Assembly (NCBI RefSeq): GCF_910592395.1
Contig: NC_088318.1
Span: 432,001-496,000 of the forward strand
DNA length: 64,000 nt
From: Lineus longissimus
Lineage: Eukaryota > Nemertea > Pilidiophora > Heteronemertea > Lineidae
Reading direction: 5' to 3'
Numbering within the stretch: position 1 is the first letter of the stretch; every line of letters starts with the position of its first letter. Shown piece after piece: positions 11,811 through 20,800 of the stretch. The position numbers and the translations under genes are program-made. Below the pieces are notes generated by a model that was not told the DNA's origin, did not search any database, and saw only the letters and a list, made by a program, of their open reading frames with translations.

Positions 11811-14438
11811 ATGTTATGGTTCAGAATTCTTTTGATTGAAACATACAACTGTACACGTATCGTACACGTATCAGCCAAAATGCCTGCTCTTTCTAAACCA
11901 GCGTTGTCCCTTGTGACCAGTCCAATGTTCAAAGAAAATGACGCTTACATTTTTTCTGTTGAGATACCATACTCTGTCGCCATTTCTTGGTTTGATGAAG
12001 CACAATCGTCTGTCGCCAGGTATTTTTCACTTCTAGAGAGATTTCTTTGTGTGAACTATTGCATGAATTTGAAAGGTGACAATTTTCGTCTTGGTGAAAG
12101 GCTTCGTAGAGAATGCCCTGTTATTGCAAAAAAAGTTCGTAAAACTACTGGCAGAAAGCGTGTCTCTTTGTTAAGCAAACTGCTCAGATTGAACATTCGA
12201 CGGGACGACCTGACAACTTTCCCAGCCACGAAGAGAAAGTTGGAATTCGTACAAGAACAGTTGGTTGTGGCAGGAGAAAAAATTGGAGAGGTGGAAGATC
12301 AGTTGGCTGTAGCTCATGAGCAAATTGCGAATTTCGAACAAGAAATCTTGAAATTGCACTCGGAAATTTGTGAATTGAAGGTGCTTAATGACTCGCTGCA
12401 TCAAGATTTGAAACTTGAAAAAGACAATGCGGCAAATTTGCTTGAAACAAATCAAACGTTGCGGTCATATGTAGAAAAGCTGTGTGGCACTTCTCTCGAT
12501 ATCCAGGGTGGAAAACAAGGTGCATGTTCGAATTTCAGCAAATTTTCAAGGTCGTATCAACTGCGACGCTTGAAAGAGGTCAAGTCGAGAGCAGAGTGTG
12601 CTCTGTGGTTCCTCGAATTGTATGGTTTAAAGCTAGACTCGGTGAGTGTGAAAGATGATGCAGGAAACCAGCACAACATACAATCTGGTACGTTGAGTCA
12701 TTCTGACAGGAGCTCCCTTGAGCAGGTTTTGTACCTTTTAGATCGGTTTTATGTGTCAGATGCCTTTTATCACGAAATGACTTTGGTTGGTGATGGTCTT
12801 CCTAGGTCGTATTTGGTAAAGCAGCTGCGCAATGATATGAACAAACTTTGCCATGTACAAAAAACACCAGGTGTTGCTGAAGGGGCTGAGTTAGATATAG
12901 AGACTGAACTGGAGTTCACTATCAAGTGTCTTGTTGATCAGCATCCAGAACTGAAGGCGTCCGAGACAAAGCCATCTTTTCATGTGAAGTTTTGTGGTGA
13001 TGGCACTAATGTTTCGAGAAAAAATGGTATGTGTGTTATGAGTTTTTCGTTGTACTCTCCTGACAAACCTGAGACTGCTAATGGAGGTGCTCATCATGCC
13101 GTTGCAGTAGTAAAAGGCCACGAAAGTTATGAGATGTATGAAACGTCTTTTGCAAATGTCTGGGCAGCCATGAACCTGCTTCATGATCGTGGTTTTGTAA
13201 AAATAGATGGAGAGGATTACCCATTAAAAGTGTTCTTAGGGGCTGATTACAAGTTTCTTCAGATTGTCATGGGTATGTCTGGTGCTACCTCAAAGTATGC
13301 ATGTTTGTATTGTAAGGTTGAAAATGATATTCTTGCTCCTGATTCTCGCTGGGATACCTCGAAACCTATGGATTATTATGATACCCTTCCAAGGGCTCGT
13401 AGCATGGAAGAAGTTGAGTCTTGCTGTCTATCACAATCATTTAGTTGTGTGAATTTGCCTCTTGTAAAGCTACCATTTGATCAAATCATAGTTGATGAGT
13501 TGCATTTAATGCTCCGGATTACTGATAGAATGACGGAAAACCTCATTCAGGATTGTCTTGACTTAGATGAAAAGGAACATTTAGGTTGCATTGAAAAAAC
13601 CCTTGCAAATCCTGATTCACATTTGAATGCATTAATAAAGGCGGTTAGGTCCTGTGGTGTGAGTTTCAGGGTGTGGATGACCACCGATAAAAACGGCAAG
13701 AACGGTTTTGACTCCTCCAGTTTAGTTGGAGATGAAAAGAAAAAGTTGCTGAAGTTTTTGCCCCAAGCGTTACTCCAAAACAAGGTTCTTCACCCCCAAA
13801 CTGAGACAGTGGTGGCCCAAATTTGGCAAGATTTTGCAACATTTTATCAATTCATATCGGCTAATCACGATGATGAGGTTCTCGCTGAAACAGTTTTTTG
13901 TATGGCTCGTGACTGGATTCGCTTGTTCCTCTCCATTGGGAACAAAAGAAAAGGATACGAGAAGAAACGTGTGACCCCTTATATGCATATTGCTGTTTAC
14001 CATGTACCAAAATTGTGTGCCTCTCACAACGGTCTTAAGAAATTCAGTGCACAGGGAATGGAAAAACTAAATGATCATGTCAAGAGCATACATAAGCAGC
14101 ACTCGAACAAAATAGGGGCTTGTAGTGACATTGTAAAAACAACTTGGAGGCAGAATCAGCTTGCCCATAAAAAAAGGTCTCCAAATTCCTACTGTAAAAA
14201 ACAAGATGGCTATTGGCAGAAACAGATTTTCGAAAAGCGTCGTCGAGTTGAGCCGGTCGTTACTTGCACTGAAGCTCAGAAATCTGGTGCTGTCGATGTA
14301 AATTCGATGAGTGTGCAAGAAATGAAAGCTATGCTTAAAGAGCTCAAGGTATCCCATAAGATTCGTACGAATGTAGCAAAATTGCGATCTCTCCTAAAAG
14401 TAAACTTGCGTTTGAAGTCCGGCAGCACGAAAGCATGA
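11811..14438 (+). CDS. RAG1/Transib-like DDE recombinase with coiled coil and SAP-like tail
   Basis: Intact intronless frame of 875 aa. A second in-frame ATG at 11880 (MPALSK) has an A at -3 and may be the true start. Residues 141-224 form a long coiled coil. The core matches RAG1: D397 in FCGDGTNVSRKNG, D479 in FLGADYKFL, then C498 and C501 (YACLYC), H565 in VDELHLMLRI, H726 and H731 (YMHIAVYHVPK), and E751 in SAQGMEKLN. In mouse RAG1 the catalytic residues are D600, D708 and E962, and zinc is held by C727, C730, H937 and H942. The offsets D2-to-C (19), C-to-C (3), H-to-H (5) and H-to-E (20) are identical here. Residues about 832-868 look like a SAP DNA-binding fold. Similar proteins exist, as I recall, as uncharacterised entries in invertebrate genomes. 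All predicted catalytic residues are kept. No terminal inverted repeats were found, so active element and domesticated host gene both remain possible. Confidence 0.8.
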   Translation: MLWFRILLIETYNCTRIVHVSAKMPALSKPALSLVTSPMFKENDAYIFSVEIPYSVAISWFDEAQSSVARYFSLLERFLCVNYCMNLKGDNFRLGERLRRECPVIAKKVRKTTGRKRVSLLSKLLRLNIRRDDLTTFPATKRKLEFVQEQLVVAGEKIGEVEDQLAVAHEQIANFEQEILKLHSEICELKVLNDSLHQDLKLEKDNAANLLETNQTLRSYVEKLCGTSLDIQGGKQGACSNFSKFSRSYQLRRLKEVKSRAECALWFLELYGLKLDSVSVKDDAGNQHNIQSGTLSHSDRSSLEQVLYLLDRFYVSDAFYHEMTLVGDGLPRSYLVKQLRNDMNKLCHVQKTPGVAEGAELDIETELEFTIKCLVDQHPELKASETKPSFHVKFCGDGTNVSRKNGMCVMSFSLYSPDKPETANGGAHHAVAVVKGHESYEMYETSFANVWAAMNLLHDRGFVKIDGEDYPLKVFLGADYKFLQIVMGMSGATSKYACLYCKVENDILAPDSRWDTSKPMDYYDTLPRARSMEEVESCCLSQSFSCVNLPLVKLPFDQIIVDELHLMLRITDRMTENLIQDCLDLDEKEHLGCIEKTLANPDSHLNALIKAVRSCGVSFRVWMTTDKNGKNGFDSSSLVGDEKKKLLKFLPQALLQNKVLHPQTETVVAQIWQDFATFYQFISANHDDEVLAETVFCMARDWIRLFLSIGNKRKGYEKKRVTPYMHIAVYHVPKLCASHNGLKKFSAQGMEKLNDHVKSIHKQHSNKIGACSDIVKTTWRQNQLAHKKRSPNSYCKKQDGYWQKQIFEKRRRVEPVVTCTEAQKSGAVDVNSMSVQEMKAMLKELKVSHKIRTNVAKLRSLLKVNLRLKSGSTKA

Positions 14439-14888
14439 TATTCTGTATTGTTCGATTTTACGGTAAAGTTGGTGCTTACCAAGTGAATTACATCTACTTG
14501 TACATTTCTAGTTGATATTGTAACTCTACATTGTAGACATAATGTTCAAAATATGACTTGCTGGTGCTGGGCATTACATGTACTAATGATTTCATCAAAT
14601 GTTATCATTAATAGCCCCTTTAATCAAAAATTTAAGTGTGTGCTCTCAAGTCTTGATGTGCGTCTTGCCCTAAGTCAGTTGTGATTCATCTTAGATGAAA
14701 GTCTCTAGTCTAATGCTTAATTTTGGTAAAACTTAAATTCGACTCAGTGAGCTAGCTTTGTCTCACTTAAATTTCTTGTATGGTTGTAATGTGATACATG
14801 TATGTGTGGATTTTTTATTTAAAAATCAAAATCCTGTGATTGGTATGTACCACACTATGTTGAATCTCCTGTCCACGGACAAAAATGA

Positions 14889-15077
14889 TACAGTCCAAGT
14901 CACATAATGTCATCCCTCTCGCGTCACATCAAGCGATGCATGACATGCGTTTGAGGTCTGTGCCGAATGATGTGGCAGTGACACACATCTCTCGATTTAA
15001 CACCGTTTACGCGCGACCTTCGCATAAGTGACACCAATGATACGATTTTTGTGATGTCATTTGTGACTCGGACTGTA
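14889..15077. mobile_element. Tc1/mariner-like MITE, 189 bp
   Basis: The left end begins TACAGTCCAAGTCACA and the right end, read in reverse complement, TACAGTCCGAGTCACA. Similarity continues for about 26 bp, including a shared TGTCAT/TGACAT block. Ends of the form TACAGT fit Tc1/mariner-type elements with TA target duplications. There is no coding capacity. It sits inside the likely 3' UTR of the RAG1-like gene. Confidence 0.65.
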
Positions 15078-15286
15078 CCGTATATTTATTTACTGAGATG
15101 TCGATGTTTGTAGTGTGGCCTCTCCTGCTGCCAAGATACTTCTTCATTCCTTATACATTGTACCCGGTATTATGATTAACATGTTGATTTTTTTTTCACT
15201 GCTGGACAGTGGCAATGGTGCCTTTCTATTGTTTATAAAAGTGCTTCCTTGTAATTTCTGAAAATATATTTTATGTACTTTGTAAT

Positions 15287-15292
15287 AATAAA
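15287..15292 (+). terminator. Poly(A) signal AATAAA
   Basis: AATAAA in an AT-rich context about 850 bp downstream of the RAG1-like stop codon, followed by T-rich sequence. It is the first canonical signal after that gene, so it is the likely 3' end of its transcript. Confidence 0.5.
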
Positions 15293-15705
15293 GGCATTTT
15301 ATTCGACAACTTATTTTTCTGTAAAATTAATCTGTTTGTTTCTTGAGCTATCCGGGGTATAGCCTCTCTGGCGGTTGCTCTGTGCAGGCTGCACTGTTTA
15401 CATTACAAGCATGATGTCTTGTACATAGGTGTACCAACCTTGGTTTGATAATTTCATGGAAACTGAAGTGGAGCTGCATACATGCAATGGGATTTGCAGA
15501 AAGACCTTCTGAGGACACCTCGCACAGACACCTGGGATGATCGATCCAATATGAGAGCATGTACTTCTCTTAATATTGTTCCTGGGAATGAATCTCTCCT
15601 GAAGGACACCGCCTTATATTCAGGGGAAAGTATTGCAGAGTTGTCCGCACTCTCCCCCCAAACCTGAAGGAGACATGTCACATCCACATACCTCCCACAA
15701 TAACA

Positions 15706-16330
15706 TCTATCAGATGAATGAATGTCGTATTGCGACCCCTCCCTATGATTATGAAGGATATGTCCGTCTGATCTGATCCCTAGGTTGTCCTCATAGCAGG
15801 ACCGTCTTTTTCCAAAGTGCACTCCAAAGGGAGGTCTGCTCAGTGCAGCACCCCTCCTCCTAAAGGACAATGTTTGACAGATTAGGCGAGTCCATGTTGA
15901 CCTGATTTGAGAGTTGTGCAACGTATCTCCCAAATAGGACATCCTTTGGATGAATGAATTCATATCGCGACACTCGTAGGATCATAAAGGATGTCTTGTC
16001 CCTAGGTTGTCCTTACTTGAACGCGAAAGACGTCTGTTCAACACGTACTCAGGAGGACATCCTCCTGTTGGGACAACCTTCCATTTGACGGATTAGGCTG
16101 GTCCATGTTGTCCTTATTTGAGAGTTGTGCAACGTATCTCCCAAATAGGACATCCTTTGGATGAATGAATTCATATCGCGTCACTCGTAGGATCATAAAG
16201 GATGTCTTGTCCCTAGGTTGTCCTTACTTGAAAGTGTTCAACACGTACCAGAAGAATGACATTGTCCTCCTGTAGGGACATCCTTCCCCTCCCTGAAGGA
16301 CAATATTGTCCTTCCTAAGTAAGACGTCCT
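15706..16330 (+). repeat. Tandem repeat with 211-bp period
   Basis: A block beginning GATTAGGC at 15880 recurs at 16091 with near identity over about 140 bases (shared words include GTGCAACGTATCTCCCAAAT and GTCCCTAGGTTGTCC). An older, diverged unit precedes it near 15711-15790. GGACA/TGTCC words occur throughout. The 169-codon minus frame over 15454-15963 falls mostly in the repeat and is not treated as a gene. Confidence 0.8.
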
Positions 16331-16700
16331 TTATGGCTATACAGACAAGCGTAGCTTGGGGTGTATTCAGAGAATTACCTTCTGTGTGAGGACACCTTTG
16401 AGACAGGACAGCATTGTTTGGTCCCTAGGTCTAAATTGATATCGTATTATACCGCGAAGACACAATGTACCTCAAAAGTACGGCTCGCAGTATGTTTTGG
16501 CTAAACGATCGTACGTCTTGTGTTCGAGGACACAGGTGATCATAATCAGGACACCTCTTTATTTAGGACAGCGTCCCTGATGTCCTTGTTTGTATGCTCC
16601 CACCTGATATGACTGTTCACCAGAGGATCTAACAAATTTGCAATCAAATTACTGGAATGCCTACATCAATTTCAAACCTGGATGCCAACAAGACCAACCT
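16331..16700. other. Non-coding flank with degenerate GGACA-rich sequence
   Basis: Scattered GGACA/TGTCC words suggest further decayed units of the preceding tandem repeat. There is no coding signal. Confidence 0.4.
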
Positions 16701-16747
16701 CCACCCCACCCCACCCCCACCCCACCCCCACCCCACCCCCACCCCCA
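16701..16747 (+). repeat. CCCCA-type microsatellite
   Basis: A run of alternating CCCCA and CCCCCA units, purely low complexity. Confidence 0.9.
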
Positions 16748-17569
16748 AGGTAGGAGAGGCCAAGACCACAGTACACCCCCCACAAAATGCCCAACTTTTT
16801 TACATTAGACAATTAGATATAGGAAAGCTACCATCAGTAATAAACTTTGGGTGCAGGGAAACTGGACTCATGCAGTCATGATTAGCATGATCATCAAGTG
16901 AAAAATGAATTTTCAAACTTCATTTAAAATCTAGAGTGAAAAATTTAAATCTCAGTAGTATCAGAATGATGGTGTTTCACATTAGCATGAAACAAGCACG
17001 ATTTAAAACTAGGTATATTGCATAGATCAACCCCCCAAGCTCCCTAGTGACCCCCTCGCAATGACCAATTCAATTTTTTGCTGTCACATCATTAAAACCT
17101 CCAATTTCGGCATGCAAGTGGACAAAGAAAAAAATGTTCCAAAACACCCGAAGCAGTGTTATTATGACTCTAGATGGTATTGCCCTCTCGCGGATCTATC
17201 GGCAACTAAAATATTATCGCTAGAAATGCCAGTTTTTGAGCCGTAAAAACGCCTCAAAGGCTTATTTTCCTGATTTTCCCTGTTTGAACTTCATCAATGC
17301 ATGCAAAGCGGCGGTACAAAGGTGGACAAAGGATTTTTTTGACTAAATTCACTGAAATTTCGCACAGTATTAGCTAGACATTAGAGGAAACCAATGGGCT
17401 ATCGGCAAAGTGCGTAATGCTCCCCACCGCCTGATTAACTCTGCTTTTGGAGATTGCCCTAAGCTAAGGGCACTACTGCGTTGATCAGCCGAGATGGTAA
17501 TTAGTGCGCATGCGCAAGTTCGAGGTCGGGGATTTCTGGTATTGGTATACCACAATCTCCACTCAACCC

Positions 17570-17875
17570 TACCCGGGTGACCCGGTATAACGCAACCTCC
17601 TAACAACATATCACGGACCAGCCCGGTAAAACTTCATCCAACCCTACCCGGGCCGCTACGTAGCGCCCCGGTACAACGCAATCTCCCGACAACCTATTAC
17701 GGAGCGGCCCGGTATAACGCCAACTCCATCCAACCCTTCCCGGGCCGCTACGTAGCGCCCCGGGACAATGCTATCTCCAAACAATCTGTCCCGGGCCGCT
17801 ACGTAGCGCCCCGGGACAAACCTATCTCCAAACAATCTGTCCCGGGGCGCTACGTAGCGACCCGGGTCACTATCT
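17570..17875. repeat. Array of GC-rich perfect palindromes
   Basis: The palindrome GCTACGTAGC, embedded in CCCGGGCCGCTACGTAGCGC or close variants, occurs at 17655, 17747, 17798 and 17849. The last three are exactly 51 bp apart and the first lies 92 bp upstream. More degenerate CCCGG blocks precede it from about 17570. Each unit can form a self-complementary hairpin. Because 51 is a multiple of three, a minus-strand frame stays open across it (17-residue repeat PGRYVAARDRLFGD), which I read as a by-product of the repeat and not a gene. Confidence 0.85.
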
Positions 17876-20800
17876 AGGCCTATTTTACTGCTGGGGTAAT
17901 TAGCGCTATCTATCAATGTGCACCGGGTCTAGAAATTCTTAGTGATTACGACCATTGTCATGGAGTTTTATCTTATTTTGTACCGGGAGTCGACCTTATG
18001 GACTGTAAGAGCCGTGGTGATGAACTTTTGTTCCACTTTGACCGTGGGTCGCAGATCATTTGATAGGGGCAGTACCGGTATTGGTGTTGGTAGACATATG
18101 CCCAATCCCAGAAATAATAAATCCCAATCCATTTAATAGACTGTTTATAGTCTACAATACATAAGCATGCACAATAAGGTCCGTCTCAGAAATCTGACCC
18201 ACGAGGATGGTTTTGCGTTGTATGATCACATTCTGAGATAAATCTCCTCCGGTGTGTCTGGTACAATGTATCATCATCCGCTACAAAGCTCCCGAAAGAA
18301 CGGACACTTTATTTAATTACGGGTTCATCTCTGGAGTAACACGAGAGGAATAAGACCAGAGATCGAGACGCAAAGAAGCGTAGACGAGTGTTCGATGTCA
18401 GGGAAATCTTTGAGAGAAATATGGATGTCAAGGAACGTCGGCTTGATTAAACTTCTCAGTTCCCTGGGACATAGTTATCTCCTGAAGCACGACTTCGTGG
18501 TTTTGTTGGACGTTGATACAAATCAGGTACCACGTCGAGGGCATGGCGACTGGTATAGGTAACTCTTGAAGCGATATTGGCTTTTTCATTAGTCCGAACT
18601 GCATGCTTTGAACCAGAGATTACCCAGTCTCTGTGGCAACCACATAGGACGCTGATAGCTCGTTTTATTACCAATAAAGCAGGAACGATTCTGTCTGTAA
18701 TTGCCGTCCTTAGTAATCATTGCACTTTTTTCGCTTTAACCTCCTCAATCATTTCTCCAGTTTCTAGTGATGGTCGCATGGGAACATTCATTGTAAACAA
18801 CTTAACCACATCTGAAAGTCTTAGCGATTTGCAATGTTCTCGACAGAATGCTAATTCGCTGCGACTCGAACTATCAGTAAAATTCTGGTGGTAATCGATT
18901 TAAAAGGCATATTGAGTGATATCACATACTGTAAGAGTCACTGTCGCTACAAACAGGTCTTGTACAAAACCAACTAAATCATTACGGTTTTTTTTTTATT
19001 TGGCTAAACGCCAATCAACAGCCCCACTCGAGAACACAGGGGTGCATTCCTTATAAAGCATTAGATTATATCATGTTAAGTTGTTGGTGATTTCAAAATT
19101 CGGTTCATATTTGACAAAATTTAGAAATTTTATGATCACATTGCACGGTTTCCCAACAGCACATACACCATCAATCCTATACCAACAGCTATCAGAAGGT
19201 GAAGACTGGCTTCCTGGCGTCTTTTGAAACACGCCCCGAGGCCGGGAAAGGTAATGGCCAATTTCGAACGAGAATCGAACGTGTAATCAAAGCCAACGGA
19301 ACCCAGTCTTAGCCGGTCATGTGGCAAGTACTGTCGTCAACGTCAAATTTAATATCTTTAGTCGAAGTAGTACAACTATTAAAGCGTCACGCTGACACAT
19401 CTACCAGACTTCCTGTTGGCTTATACAGTTTTAATGGACACTGGGGGTCTGAAATATACAATAATCGGTGTTGTAAAGTCATATGAGGGCGATGGCGGAA
19501 ATTGGTCGTCCTTTCTTTGAAGGAGTTCTTTATAGTATGGTATACGAGAGTGGTTATGTAAAGGCGTAGGCGTCGATTACCTTGAAGCAGCTACATATTA
19601 CAAAGTGCAAAAGCCAGTAACCTAATCTGGCATCCTTCCACAGCAGGTCTTTGTATCCTTCCTTAAATACATTCAATCAAAAATGTTCAGAAACGATATG
19701 AAGCCCAGCTAAGGACGAATTCAGTTAATCTTTTATCACGCGATTAACCTCGATGTTCCGTCGACGCCCCGAGCATGTTTTGAGAGTGGTACCACACTTC
19801 TCTCTTACTCTCTCGCTAATATGCCCGGCAAAACTTGTTCCTGACCTAATACGTATCTCACACCTTCATCCAATCTACTGTTGATACTGATCTCATTGGT
19901 TGGTTAGCACTATAGTCACGCTGGAATCTGATGTCAACAAAGGACCACTGACTGATCAGCTTAACTTCTGACTTCTTAATATCGCCCTCCAATGAAGCGC
20001 TCTAGCTGAGGCAATCGAATTCACGCTGGCGTTACTAGCATCACGGATCTTATCAATACAATGATATCACCGAGAACTGGATTATGGGCATCTTTTGGTG
20101 CGTCAACAGGCAAAGGGTAAATTCTGTTCCGTGTATTTGTTCAATTTATACTTGATATGACGAAGCCTTTGAGCAAAACCTATCGTATGCTGTGCATGGG
20201 AGAGTTATCTCCTTCCACCCCAGCGACGTGAAGCGGACCATTAGGTCAGTAGAAGGAGGAGACCTTTGACCAAAGGATATAGCCAGCCTCTGAAAGATCC
20301 CATGAATGCAGTTAGCCCAATTCTTGGTCTCAAAAGAAGTGAAGAATGAATACACCGGCCCTAAAAAGGCTTGAACACTCTGCATCGCCAGAAAAAAAGT
20401 TGATCGCAAGAGAAATCCCCGTTATGTTCCGGTACTCTTTCATGGGATGATATATTGTTGACGCTTCTGAACAAGGGTCAACCGCCTCCAGTCATCCGTA
20501 ATCAGCTGGCTTCTGATTCATGCAGAGATTTTCATTATATATATTAAGAATACCTGATCCGAGGCCACCAGACTATCCTGTTGAAAGGCAATGACGGCGA
20601 TTCCTGGCGATCTTGGTGATGAACGAACTAAAAAATGCATAGAATACTCTTATATCTCAAGTGATACCTACGACTATTGTCCAGACATGCCAGATGCAAA
20701 GCGACGTGATAATTCACCTCCAAAACAAAAATCGCCATGATTCTTGCCAAGGTCCACTCCGCGGAAGAATGAAACCATCTGCCAGTAACATTACATCAAT

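Larger units (their letters stand above)
14439..15310 (+). other. Probable 3' UTR of the RAG1-like gene
   Basis: AT-rich, with no open frame of note, ending at a canonical poly(A) signal. It contains a small TIR element at 14889-15077. Confidence 0.5.

Noticed and set aside
10815-14438. Chromodomain as the tail of an LTR integrase (chromovirus)
   Set aside because: No zinc finger or DD35E core precedes it, the gene has an intron inside the domain, and no LTRs flank it.
15454-15963. 169-codon minus frame
   Set aside because: Lies largely in the 211-bp tandem repeat and resembles no protein family.
17656-17916. 86-codon minus frame with 17-residue repeats (PGRYVAARDRLFGD)
   Set aside because: The 51-bp DNA repeat is a multiple of three, so any open frame stays open; the palindromic DNA explains the peptide.
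19262-19285. Box B-like GTTCGATTCTCG on the minus strand
   Set aside because: No box A at the right distance and no cloverleaf fold, so neither a tRNA nor a SINE can be supported.
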